Position numbers and translations under genes: made by a program | The notes under the pieces: generated by a model | Told to the model about the DNA's origin: nothing | The model's input: only the letters and a program-made list of their open reading frames with translations | The model's database searches: none | Source: Collimonas arenae | GTDB lineage: Bacteria > Pseudomonadota > Gammaproteobacteria > Burkholderiales > Burkholderiaceae_D | Assembly (NCBI RefSeq): GCF_001584165.1 | Contig: NZ_CP013233.1 | Location: 4,162,620-4,226,619, forward strand | Reading direction: 5' to 3' | DNA: 64,000 bases | In this document: positions 9,478 through 21,376 of the stretch, piece after piece | How positions within the stretch are numbered: position 1 is the stretch's first letter | Layout: the number at the start of each line of letters is the position of its first letter

Positions 9478-11073
9478 TTATTGCGGATAGAAACCGTAAG
9501 CGTGGGTACGCTCATCGGTACGCGGGATATATACGATACCTTTTTTTGTAGCCCACGTGGTCACTTGCTGGTGAATCGGAATCACGCCGCCATCATCAAT
9601 GACGATTGCTGTGGCCTGTTGCAGCAAATTCGAACGCTCCTTGTCGTCGACCGTTGTCAATGCCTTGGCCAGCACCGTATCCATGTTCTGGTTGCAATAC
9701 TTCAGCCAATTTACCGCGCCCATCCCTTTTGCCGGATTATCGCAAGCCACCATCGCCCGCAATGGCGACGACACTTCACCGGTCTGCGCGCCCCAGCCCA
9801 ACAGACCAATCGAGTATTCGCCCTTGGCACCGCGTGCCGCATACACCGACATCGGCGCCCCCTCAACCTTGGTGGCGACGCCAATGCGCGACCACATCTG
9901 GGCAATCGTCTGCGCAATCTTTTCGTCGTTGATATAGCGATTGTTCGGCGTATGGAGGGTCAAGCCGAAGCCATTCGGATAACCGGCGTCGGCCAACAAT
10001 TTCTTCGCCGCTTCAGGATCGTACTTGGGCGGCTTGAGACTCGGGTTATGGCCGAACAGCGCCGCCGGCACCAGGTTGACGGTGGGTTCCGACAAGCCTT
10101 CCATGACACGGTCGCGGATCGCATCGCGGTTGATGGCGATTGACAGCGCACGACGCACCCGGACATCCATCAGCGGATTCTTATCGAGTGGCTTCCCGTC
10201 TTTGTCGGTGACGAATGGCGATTTTTCCCGGCGCGTGTCGGGATACAGGTAGATGACACGGTGCGATACCTTCGAATAAAAACTCAGGTTCTTGTCGGCC
10301 CGGACTTTAGCCAGATCCGGCGTTGGCACGTTTTCGATTGCCTGCACATCGCCGGCCAGCAACGCCGCCAGGCGGGTCGCATCGTTGGGGATGAAGCGCA
10401 ACGTGACTTTGCTCCAGGCCGGCTTCTTGCCCCAGTAGTCATTATTACGCTCCAGCTCGACACGGTCATCGCGCTGGAACTTGACGAATTTGAACGGCCC
10501 GGTGCCGAGCATGCCCTTGCCGCTGGCGAAATCGTCGCTGCTGATGCCCTGCGTAGCTTTTTTGGAAACGATATAAATTGATGTCAGATCTGCCAGCAGC
10601 AATGGATATGGTTCCTTGGTGGTCAGCTGTATAGTGTAGGGATCGATGATTTTCTTGTTAATGATCGCCTTGGTATAGGTGTCGAATTTGCCAGGACTGC
10701 CAACTATCGTCGCAGGCCGGTCCAGCGACCATGCCACGTCTTCCGCCGTCATCTCGCTACCGTCGTGGAACTTGACACCTTTACGCAGCTTGAATTCCCA
10801 TGTCAGGTTGTTCACCAGTTTCCACGATTCCGCCAGCTTGGGGATGATGTGGCTGTCCGCATCCATCGCGACCATCTGCTCGAAAATATGGTCAGAAACG
10901 TTGATATTTGGAAAGAGATTGTAGAAGTGAGGATCCATCGACGTTGGCGGAGAACTCATCGCCAGTTTGAATTCCTGCGCCGTAGCGGGCGTCAGGATTG
11001 GCGCAAACAACGCCAGGCAGAAAACCATCTGTAATACACGCAATCCCATAGCTGGCCATGACATCAGACGCAT
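9478..11073 (-). CDS. periplasmic peptide-binding protein of the ABC importer (SBP family 5)
   Basis: First gene of the transporter operon; 531 residues from ATG 11073, chosen because AGGAG lies 8 bases upstream and a signal peptide follows directly (hydrophobic VFCLALFAPILTPATA, cleavage probably near residue 32). The mature part has the SBP_bac_5 pattern: SSPPTSMDPHFYN at the start, LAESWKLVNNLTWEFKLRKG with KFHDGSEMTAEDV, GTGPFKFVKFQRDDRVELERN, and VRRALSIAINRDAI. Family members bind di- or oligopeptides, nickel-chelates or glutathione; the ligand here is unknown. Two M20 hydrolases nearby make N-acylated amino acids or short peptides a reasonable guess. Confidence 0.9.
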   Translation of the reverse strand: MRLMSWPAMGLRVLQMVFCLALFAPILTPATAQEFKLAMSSPPTSMDPHFYNLFPNINVSDHIFEQMVAMDADSHIIPKLAESWKLVNNLTWEFKLRKGVKFHDGSEMTAEDVAWSLDRPATIVGSPGKFDTYTKAIINKKIIDPYTIQLTTKEPYPLLLADLTSIYIVSKKATQGISSDDFASGKGMLGTGPFKFVKFQRDDRVELERNNDYWGKKPAWSKVTLRFIPNDATRLAALLAGDVQAIENVPTPDLAKVRADKNLSFYSKVSHRVIYLYPDTRREKSPFVTDKDGKPLDKNPLMDVRVRRALSIAINRDAIRDRVMEGLSEPTVNLVPAALFGHNPSLKPPKYDPEAAKKLLADAGYPNGFGLTLHTPNNRYINDEKIAQTIAQMWSRIGVATKVEGAPMSVYAARGAKGEYSIGLLGWGAQTGEVSSPLRAMVACDNPAKGMGAVNWLKYCNQNMDTVLAKALTTVDDKERSNLLQQATAIVIDDGGVIPIHQQVTTWATKKGIVYIPRTDERTHAYGFYPQ

Positions 11074-11111
11074 AATGCTTCTCCTGTGAGTGAACACCGA
11101 CGGACCGTGTA

Positions 11112-11142
11112 GGCGTAATATACACAAACTGGACGTTACGCC
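11112..11142. promoter_or_regulatory. inverted repeat in the divergent promoter region
   Basis: GGCGTAA (11112-11118) and TTACGCC (11136-11142) form a perfect 7-base inverted repeat with a 17-base spacer. It lies between the divergent starts of the binding-protein gene (11073) and the M20 hydrolase gene (11204), where an operator serving both directions would be expected. The bound protein, if any, is unknown and no regulator gene is adjacent. Confidence 0.35.
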
Positions 11143-11203
11143 ACTAACCATTTTTGTAGGCAAAAGGCGTGCCATCGATATCAGGAAATATCAGGAGCAG
11201 AAT

Positions 11204-12397
11204 ATGAATTTGATCGATCCCATCATCGGCTTCCAGGCCGAGTTACAAGCCATCCGACGCGATCTGCATGCACATCCCGAACTCAGCTACGAAGAACAGC
11301 GGACTTCCGACGTCGTCGCGCGCAAACTCACAGAATGGCAGATCCCTATCCTGCGCGGCCTAGGCGTCACCGGCGTGGTCGGCATTGTGAAAAACGGCAG
11401 CAGCGACCGCGCCATTGGCTTGCGCGCCGACATGGATGCATTGCCGATGCAAGAATTGAATACTTTTGCCCACGCCTCCCAACATCAGGGCAAGATGCAC
11501 GCTTGTGGGCACGACGGCCACACCGCCATGCTGCTTGGTGCGGCGCATCACCTGGCCCAACACCGCAATTTCGACGGTACCGTGTACCTGATTTTCCAGC
11601 CGGCGGAAGAAGGCGGCCGCGGCGCCCAGCGCATGATCGACGATGGCCTGTTCGAGAAATGCCCGATGGAAGCGGTGTTCGGCATGCATAACTGGCCTGG
11701 TGCGGCCGCCGGTAGTTTCGGCGTGAAGCCGGGTCCGATGATGGCCTCCAGCAACGAGTTCGAAGTGATCGTCAAAGGCAAGGGCTCGCATGCGGCGCAG
11801 CCGCACAAGAGTATCGATCCTGTCATGGTTGCGGTGCAGATCGCGCAAAGCTGGCAGACTATCGTGTCGCGCAATATCAATCCGAACGATCCAGCGGTCT
11901 TGTCCGTGACACAGATCCACAGCGGCAGCGCCACCAACGTGATCCCGGATGAAGCAACCTTGATCGGCACCGTGCGCACATTCTCGGTCGCGGTCCTCGA
12001 CACCATCGAAACGCGCATGCGCGACATTGCGCAGAACACCGCCGCCGCTTTCGACGCCGAGGTGGATTTCCGCTTCCATCGCAATTATCCACCGCTGGTC
12101 AATCACGCCAAGGAGACGGCATTTGCGGTCGAAGTGCTGCAGGCCATGGTGGGCGCCGACAACGTCAATGCGCAAGTCGAGCCGACCATGGGCGCCGAAG
12201 ATTTCGCCTTCATGCTGGAAAACAAGCCAGGTTGCTATGTATTTATTGGCAATGGCGACGGCGATCATCGCGCCGGCGGTCACGGCTTGGGACCATGCAA
12301 CCTGCATAACGGCAGCTATGACTTCAACGACGACTTGCTGCCGATCGGCGCGAGTTATTGGGTTAATCTTGCCGAAGCCTACCTGAAGAACAAATGA
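11204..12397 (+). CDS. M20D amidohydrolase (hippurate hydrolase / N-acyl-L-amino acid amidohydrolase type)
   Basis: A cytoplasmic zinc amidohydrolase of 397 residues. ATG 11204 is preceded by TCAGGAG at 11191-11197, so longer in-frame starts are unlikely. Motifs of the M20D group: RRDLHAHPELSYEE (19-32), GLRADMDALPM (72-82), metal-binding CGHDGHTAM (Cys101, His103), QPAEEGGRGA (catalytic Glu135/136), GMHNWPG and a GxGSHAAQPH dimerisation-domain segment. Relatives split N-acyl amino acids such as hippurate, indole-acetyl amino acids or aminoacylated compounds. It is transcribed away from the peptide importer and may hydrolyse what that system takes up; this is inferred from position. Confidence 0.9.
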   Translation: MNLIDPIIGFQAELQAIRRDLHAHPELSYEEQRTSDVVARKLTEWQIPILRGLGVTGVVGIVKNGSSDRAIGLRADMDALPMQELNTFAHASQHQGKMHACGHDGHTAMLLGAAHHLAQHRNFDGTVYLIFQPAEEGGRGAQRMIDDGLFEKCPMEAVFGMHNWPGAAAGSFGVKPGPMMASSNEFEVIVKGKGSHAAQPHKSIDPVMVAVQIAQSWQTIVSRNINPNDPAVLSVTQIHSGSATNVIPDEATLIGTVRTFSVAVLDTIETRMRDIAQNTAAAFDAEVDFRFHRNYPPLVNHAKETAFAVEVLQAMVGADNVNAQVEPTMGAEDFAFMLENKPGCYVFIGNGDGDHRAGGHGLGPCNLHNGSYDFNDDLLPIGASYWVNLAEAYLKNK

Positions 12398-12400
12398 TTT

Positions 12401-12467
12401 CTTGCCCGGCGTCGCCGGGCAAGCACAGCAATACTTGTCGGCCACCGCTCCTTATCCAATGGTGGCC
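12401..12467 (+). other. two hairpins after the M20 hydrolase gene
   Basis: CTTGCCCGGC (12401-12410) pairs perfectly with GCCGGGCAAG (12414-12423) across a 3-base loop, starting four bases after the stop codon. A second hairpin, GGCCACC/GGTGGCC, spans 12440-12467. Neither is followed by a T-run, so intrinsic termination is doubtful; they may stabilise the 3' end of the message. Confidence 0.5.
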
Positions 12468-12499
12468 GTTGTACGATCCATTACCCTGACTCCCATCCC

Positions 12500-13387
12500 A
12501 TGACACCAATTGAAGTCGCATACGATATTCCCATGCAGCTAGGCGAATGCCCTCTCTGGCATCCTGAAGAATCCGCACTGTATTGGGTCGACATCTCAGC
12601 CATGCAAGTGCATCGGCTGCGCCCCGCCGACGGTAGTCACAACATGTGGCAACTAGACGCCGAACCAGGATGTATCGGCCGCAGCGCCGACGGCGGCCTG
12701 ATCGTCGCCATGCGTAGCGGCTTGGCGCACCTGGACACGATAAGCGGCAAACTGACCAGCATCGCCGACGCGCCGTACGACACCACAACCACCCGTTTCA
12801 ACGACGGCCGCTGCGACGCCGCCGGCCGATTCTGGTCCGGCACCATCTACGAACCGCGCGATCACGCCGGCGCCCAACTGTATGCGGTCGAGCATGGTGT
12901 CGTGCGCGCTGCTGGCAATCCCGTCACGGTATCAAACGGCCTTGGCTTCAGCGGCGACAATCGCACGCTCTACCATAGCGACACCACCGCCCATCGCATC
13001 AGCAGCTACGATTTTGATTTGGCCAGCGGGAAAATCGGCAATGGCCGCGTACTAAAGCAATTTGCGATGGACAAGAGCGCCGCCGATTACGGCGGGCGAC
13101 CTGACGGCGCGGCGGTCGACAGCGAAGATGCGTACTGGTGCGCGATGTACGAAGGCGGCCGGTTGCTGCGCCTGTCCCCTAACGGTGAAGTGTTGCAGGA
13201 AGTCGCTCTTCCCGTGCGCTGTCCAACCATGATGGCATTTGGCGGTGACGATTTGCGCACCTTGTACATCACCAGCGTGCGTGAAAAAAGAAGCGCCGCC
13301 GAGCTTGAGAAATTCCCCTTGTCGGGCTGCGTGCTGTCATTGCGGGTCGACGTTCCCGGCAGAATCGAACCGGCTTACCTGCCGTGA
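12500..13387 (+). CDS. SMP-30/gluconolactonase/LRE family protein (sugar lactonase, regucalcin-like)
   Basis: A 295-residue six-bladed beta-propeller. Metal-site residues of the family can be read: Glu16 in LGECPLWHPEE, Asn-Asp in FNDGRCDAAGRFW, Asn in VSNGLGFSGDNRTLYHSDT and Asp in RPDGAAVDSEDAYW. Known members hydrolyse sugar-acid lactones such as glucono- or arabinonolactone with a divalent metal, in the cytoplasm. It follows the amidohydrolase gene by about 100 bases in the same direction, with hairpins between, so shared transcription is uncertain. No sugar pathway genes are next to it, so the substrate is open. Confidence 0.85.
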   Translation: MTPIEVAYDIPMQLGECPLWHPEESALYWVDISAMQVHRLRPADGSHNMWQLDAEPGCIGRSADGGLIVAMRSGLAHLDTISGKLTSIADAPYDTTTTRFNDGRCDAAGRFWSGTIYEPRDHAGAQLYAVEHGVVRAAGNPVTVSNGLGFSGDNRTLYHSDTTAHRISSYDFDLASGKIGNGRVLKQFAMDKSAADYGGRPDGAAVDSEDAYWCAMYEGGRLLRLSPNGEVLQEVALPVRCPTMMAFGGDDLRTLYITSVREKRSAAELEKFPLSGCVLSLRVDVPGRIEPAYLP

Positions 13388-13629
13388 ACGGCTGCGCCAA
13401 GCGGTTTTTTGCACGCCGGGCAGTTCTCGTTTTACGACACAATTTGCCTGTAGTTCGGCAGTATTCCTGGTTTTCGACTATCCTTTAGGGCTGTAGCCGC
13501 GCGCCGCCGGCTTGTCGGTTGGGGGAGCTTTGCACGACCATCGACATCCGTTGCGACAAGTAGCCAAAGGAGTGATGCGACGACCAGTTTGTCATTCGCT
13601 TTTTATATTCTTACGCTCGAAAGCCCTCT

Positions 13630-14178
13630 ATGCAAAAAAAACAAACCGGACTCAAAATCCTAGCCGCTACCTGCCTGTTGGCTGGCGTGCACTCAACCAG
13701 CTTCGCCGTTGACTCCGCGTCTTTCGAACTCGGTACCGGCAACAAGAGCCAGCTGGCCAGAGTTGCCGCCCAATGGAACTGGAATTCGCCACTGTGGCAA
13801 GGTAGCAGCACACAACTCGGCGGCTACTGGGATTTGAGCCTGGCGGAATTCCGTCAAAACCAATATCAGAATATTCCTGGCCAGTCGAAAAACCTGACCG
13901 ATATCGGCTTCACGCCAGTCTTCCGCTTCCAAAGCAACGATAAAAAGGGCCTGTACGGCGAAGCCGGTATCGGCGTGCATCTGATGTCCAGCCTGTATGA
14001 CAACAATAGCCGCCGCTTTTCCACCGCTTTTGAGTTTGGCGACCATATCGGTACCGGCTATGTATTCAACAACGGTCTTGATGTCGGCCTCAAGTTGCAA
14101 CATTTCTCCAACGGAGGCATCAAGAAGCCGAATAGCGGTGCAAACTTCGCCGTGTTGCGGGTAGCTTATCCATTCTAA
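13630..14178 (+). CDS. PagL-like acyloxyacyl hydrolase (lipid A 3-O-deacylase family)
   Basis: A 182-residue outer-membrane beta-barrel with a signal peptide ending near residue 27 (SFAVD) and a C-terminal strand closing with Phe (VLRVAYPF), as needed for barrel insertion. The PagL signature is HFSNGGIKKPNSG: His158 and Ser160 match the catalytic pair and Asn161 and Asn168 are also present. In the Pseudomonas enzyme the triad Glu lies 14 residues after the His; here that position is Asn172, so activity is uncertain. PagL removes the 3-O acyl chain from lipid A in the outer leaflet. The gene stands alone with its own terminator. Confidence 0.82.
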   Translation: MQKKQTGLKILAATCLLAGVHSTSFAVDSASFELGTGNKSQLARVAAQWNWNSPLWQGSSTQLGGYWDLSLAEFRQNQYQNIPGQSKNLTDIGFTPVFRFQSNDKKGLYGEAGIGVHLMSSLYDNNSRRFSTAFEFGDHIGTGYVFNNGLDVGLKLQHFSNGGIKKPNSGANFAVLRVAYPF

Positions 14179-14222
14179 TTTTGGTCGTTAATCAACGATT
14201 CAAAAATCAGATAACAAGCAAG

Positions 14223-14256
14223 AAAGCCAGTCGCGAAAGCTGACTGGCTTTTTTTA
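14223..14256 (+). terminator. intrinsic terminator of the pagL-like gene
   Basis: AAAGCCAGTC (14223-14232) pairs with GACTGGCTTT (14242-14251) and runs straight into a T-rich stretch. It stands 45 bases after the stop codon. Confidence 0.85.
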
Positions 14257-14461
14257 TTTTTTGAGCATGCTACGAGAAATATGGGAGCAATGTCGCATTT
14301 AAGACGCCAATTCCGTATTTTTTGCAGCTTGGATTGCCACCAGATGTACGGGGAGCACGCGCATTGAAGCGATTAAATTGCTCTTGCAGGGTGGGTATGA
14401 GGCAGCGAGGGGTGATGAGCGAAGCGGAAGAGAGAGGATGTGCAAAGTGTTAGCGCAAAGC
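14257..14461. other. stretch without a recognised gene
   Basis: About 205 bases between the pagL-like terminator and the rRNA operon terminator. I see no open frame with a ribosome site, no tRNA and no repeat. The part around 14380-14460 is purine-rich on the plus strand. It could be spacer or an eroded gene; nothing supports a specific call. Confidence 0.5.
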
Positions 14462-14497
14462 AAAAACCCTCTGCACGCTAAGATGCAGAGGGTTTTT
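14462..14497 (-). terminator. intrinsic terminator of the rRNA operon
   Basis: AAAAACCCTCTGCA (14462-14475) and TGCAGAGGGTTTTT (14484-14497) form a 14-pair stem with an 8-base loop. On the minus strand it lies 8 bases after the 5S gene and ends in a U-run, so it ends the ribosomal transcript. The symmetrical A and T runs mean it could also stop transcription arriving from the other side. Confidence 0.9.
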
Positions 14498-14505
14498 TAA
14501 TAAAA

Positions 14506-14620
14506 GCCTGACGATGACCTACTTTCACACTGGTTGCAGCACTATCATCGGCGCAAAGTCGTTTCACGGTCCTGTTCGGGATGGGAAGGGGTGGTACCAA
14601 CTCGCTATGGTCATCAGGCA
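14506..14620 (-). rRNA. rrf: 5S ribosomal RNA
   Basis: About 115 bases on the minus strand. The ends TGCCTGATGACC and GGTCATCGTCAGGC pair as the closing helix, and the internal ACCCCTTCCCATCCCGAAC and GCGCCGATGATAGT blocks are typical of proteobacterial 5S. It is the last gene of the rRNA operon. The ends are judged by similarity and may be off by a few bases. Confidence 0.93.
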
Positions 14621-14666
14621 TAACTTGTAACCGTTAGTTGTTCTCCAGTTGGAGCAACAACTAACG

Positions 14667-14682
14667 CAATCTAGAAGAAGTA
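14667..14682 (-). other. 23S precursor processing stem, 3' arm
   Basis: CAATCTAGAAGAAGTA is the exact reverse complement of the 16 bases at 17878-17893 on the other side of the 23S gene. Such flanking complementary arms form the long RNase III cleavage stem of pre-23S RNA. Confidence 0.85.
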
Positions 14683-14785
14683 GTTTTTTATACCGGGTTC
14701 ACGAGGGTAAGTGAACCCGGTTGGGTATGAATGCACATTATCTGGCAAACAATAAAAGCTCATCATATAACCTGCTAAGGTTATA

Positions 14786-17657
<2,872 letters not shown>

Positions 17658-17877
17658 ATAACTTTAGCCTCTGCCTGCGTTCACAGACAAAGAGCGGTTA
17701 TAGAGGTATTTCTATGAGTTTAGCGTTTGCCGTATCCAAAGTGTTATCGCATTCTCTATGCAGCTTGCGCCCATAGAGTCTTTTGAGAACTCTTTACATA
17801 CTTTTTGATTTGATACAATCATACCCATCAATCACCATGTCCACGCTTTCGCATCTTCACGACAATTGACGAATCTT

Positions 17878-17893
17878 TACTTCTTCTAGATTG
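17878..17893 (-). other. 23S precursor processing stem, 5' arm
   Basis: TACTTCTTCTAGATTG on the plus strand is fully complementary to 14667-14682. In the transcript it comes just after the second boxA, the usual order boxA, then processing stem, then 23S. Confidence 0.85.
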
Positions 17894-17903
17894 TTAAAGA
17901 ACA
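17892..17903 (-). promoter_or_regulatory. boxA antitermination element before 23S
   Basis: Read on the minus strand: TGTTCTTTAACA, one base different from the classic boxA TGCTCTTTAACA. Together with the copy in the 16S leader it would load the Nus antitermination factors on the ribosomal transcript. Confidence 0.8.
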
Positions 17904-17996
17904 GTTATTGCTTTTGATCTTAAAAAGACCAAACCTAAATCTCAGTGCCGACTTCCCGCACCGACTTAGGTTTGACATTTCAGTACCACCAGTAAC

Positions 17997-18072
17997 TGGT
18001 GGAGGTTGACGGGATCGAACCGACGACCCCCTGCTTGCAAAGCAGGTGCTCTCCCAGCTGAGCTAAACCCCC
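17997..18072 (-). tRNA. alaT: tRNA-Ala (anticodon TGC)
   Basis: 76 bases on the minus strand with GGGGGTT at the 5' end, D-arm GCTCAGCTGGGAGAGC, anticodon loop CTTTGCAAG, T-arm GGTTCGATCC and an encoded CCA end. Standard spacer tRNA of the 16S-23S region. Confidence 0.97.
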
Positions 18073-18081
18073 GAAATTCTT

Positions 18082-18158
18082 TGGTGGGTCTGGTTGGGCT
18101 CGAACCAACGACCCCCGCGTTATCAACACGGTGCTCTAACCAACTGAGCTACAGACCC
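18082..18158 (-). tRNA. ileT: tRNA-Ile (anticodon GAT)
   Basis: 77 bases on the minus strand: GGGTCTGTAGCTCAG at the 5' end, anticodon loop TTGATAA, T-arm GGTTCGAGCC and encoded CCA. It is 9 bases from tRNA-Ala; the order 16S, Ile, Ala, 23S is the common one. Confidence 0.97.
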
Positions 18159-18234
18159 GCTTGGATCAGTACGAGCCTACCATCAACTTCAGCACTCTCA
18201 TGCCGCAGCCTTTGACCGATACCTGTTCTTCTTG

Positions 18235-18258
18235 ATTAACAGACGATAAGTGTGGACG
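18235..18258 (-). other. 16S precursor processing stem, 3' arm
   Basis: A 24-base segment that matches the reverse complement of 19980-20003 at 22 of 24 positions. One of the two differences is a G-U pair in RNA, the other an internal U-U. It lies between 16S and tRNA-Ile, as expected for the RNase III stem of pre-16S RNA. Confidence 0.85.
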
Positions 18259-18278
18259 CTTAACTTTCATGCAAACTC

Positions 18279-19813
<1,535 letters not shown>

Positions 19814-19979
19814 ATCTCTGTTTTGTGGCATTGCTGCCTAGCATCTCTGCTATCGCTCACTCAAAATACTGACAGGCCGTTTAAATAAATTTAAACGCCT
19901 ATTTTCTTCTTTTGTGAACATTTAATGTTTTAAGTTATACGCCACCGATTTACATCAGCAACGCTGCACTTCCATCAAA

Positions 19980-20003
19980 CGCCCACACTTATCGACTGTT
20001 AAT
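19980..20003 (-). other. 16S precursor processing stem, 5' arm
   Basis: Pairs with 18235-18258 (22 of 24 bases). On the transcript it follows boxA directly, mirroring the arrangement in front of 23S. Confidence 0.85.
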
Positions 20004-20015
20004 TGTTAAAGAACC
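20004..20015 (-). promoter_or_regulatory. boxA antitermination element in the 16S leader
   Basis: On the minus strand GGTTCTTTAACA, the same core as the boxA before 23S. It sits about 190 bases upstream of the mature 16S end. Confidence 0.8.
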
Positions 20016-20264
20016 TTCTACTGCGCGTCACCCAACTACCCGGTTCGCGTTACCAACAAATCGTTTTGTTTGTCAGCAGCAGAGAGATGAGATTATGTAG
20101 CGTTTCCAGTTTTTCGTCAACTACTTTTTTACTAACCACCGAAAAACTTTTTACTAACCACACCAACTTCCTGCCCATCTTCCCGTTCCCACTTCGCACT
20201 CAAATCAGCACCAATTACTCGCTGCTCATTCGTTTTATTTCGCGTCGTTCTCAACGGGAGGCGA

Positions 20265-20330
20265 ACTATAGCAATCCCCCACAAACCCCGCAAGTACTTT
20301 TAACCAAATTCTTTAAAATATTTCGATTTA
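20265..20330 (-). promoter_or_regulatory. rRNA operon promoter with A/T-rich UP element
   Basis: On the minus strand: -35 TTGCGG (20288-20293), a 17-base spacer and -10 TATAGT (20265-20270), then a G/C-rich discriminator TCGCCTCCC of the kind linked to growth-rate and ppGpp control. Upstream of -35 (about 20294-20335) the DNA is strongly A/T-rich, like an UP element. Predicted start is near 20258, giving a leader of about 445 bases. The -35 match is weak, which is tolerated when an UP element is present. The UP region reaches the last codons of bioC. Confidence 0.7.
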
Positions 20331-21272
20331 CCTGTTTTTACCTAAATCCCAACGCACGATCGACTCGCCACTAGCGGTTGTCTTGGGTACCGGGCGGAAC
20401 GCATGTCCATAGACAATTTCAAAGGTGAGCGGCAGTTTGCCGTCCGCACGACGAGTCGCCTCCAGCGCCGCCCGCAAGCGGGCGGCCGCGGTGCGCCCCA
20501 ACAGGCCTCGGCCGCGGGTCGCCAGCGGATTGCCGCCCCAGGCGCGGACATCAGCCAGCAACTTCTCGACCGTATCGTAAGTGACGGTAATGGTTTCCAT
20601 ATCCATAACCGGGGTAGAGAAGCCGGCATTGACCAGCATGTCGCCGAAATCGTGCATATCGACGAACGGTAATATATGAGCGCCGTCGTCGATACTAGCA
20701 AACGCATTGCGTAATTCCTTGAAGGTGTCAGGACCGAAACAGGAGAACATCAGCAAACCATCTACCCGCAACACGCGGCGCCATTCAGCAAACACGCGAT
20801 CTGGCTGCGGATGCCAATGCAACGCCAGATTGGACCAGACCAGGTCAACTGTATTCTGGCCCAGCGGTAACTGTGCGAAATCGCCACAAATTAAACCAGA
20901 TGCCTGACCGCCGCCGCTACCTGTAAATGGAAGCCACTTCTTTAAGAGGCGATTGACCGACATTTGCGCACTTTGCCGTTGCTCTTTTGCCATCGACAAC
21001 ATGGCTGGAGAGGCATCCAGGCCAAAAACCGCGGCTTCGGTGAAACGCTGCTGCAATGTATATATATCAGGACCGGTGCCGCAACCGGCATCCAGCACAT
21101 GCTGCGGCACCAGTTTCACCAAGGCAAGACGCTCGTGCATGCGAGTGGAAATTTCGCGGCGCATGAACTCAGACTCACGCACCAACGCTGGCTGCGAAAA
21201 TAATTGACGCACCCTGCGCAAGTCGATCGGCGCGCTTTGACTGGTTTCAGAAGGGGAAGAAGAAGTAGACAT
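20328..21272 (-). CDS. bioC: malonyl-ACP methyltransferase BioC-like, class I SAM-dependent
   Basis: 314 residues from ATG 21272. A longer frame would start at 21446, but the extra 58 residues are low-complexity and overlap the region in front of divergent comF. SAM-binding motif I is VLDAGCGTGPDIYTL, motif II region FGLDASPAMLSMA, and then VDLVWSNLALHWHPQPDRVFAEWRRVLRVDG and FSCFGPDTFKELR, the pattern of BioC-type methyltransferases that start biotin synthesis by masking malonyl-ACP as its methyl ester. No other bio gene is in the window, so a different small-molecule methyltransferase cannot be excluded. Its 3' end abuts the rRNA promoter. Confidence 0.75.
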   Translation of the reverse strand: MSTSSSPSETSQSAPIDLRRVRQLFSQPALVRESEFMRREISTRMHERLALVKLVPQHVLDAGCGTGPDIYTLQQRFTEAAVFGLDASPAMLSMAKEQRQSAQMSVNRLLKKWLPFTGSGGGQASGLICGDFAQLPLGQNTVDLVWSNLALHWHPQPDRVFAEWRRVLRVDGLLMFSCFGPDTFKELRNAFASIDDGAHILPFVDMHDFGDMLVNAGFSTPVMDMETITVTYDTVEKLLADVRAWGGNPLATRGRGLLGRTAAARLRAALEATRRADGKLPLTFEIVYGHAFRPVPKTTASGESIVRWDLGKNR

Positions 21273-21376
21273 CAGAATCCGGCTGGTAAAGTGAAATGCG
21301 ATAATCGCCAGTAGTTTACACGCTTGATTGCCTGTAGGCTGTTTGTGCACCCTTTCGCAGGAACAAGAGCTATCCT

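Larger units (their letters stand above)
17658..17996 (-). other. spacer between tRNA-Ala and 23S
   Basis: About 340 transcribed bases with no gene. It holds the second boxA element (17892-17903) and the 5' arm of the 23S processing stem (17878-17893). The remainder is A/T-rich and I recognise no further element. Confidence 0.8.

Noticed and set aside
18000-18160. tRNA genes as an integration site for a mobile element
   Set aside because: They are ordinary spacer tRNAs inside the rRNA operon; no integrase, repeated tRNA end or foreign-looking DNA lies beside them.
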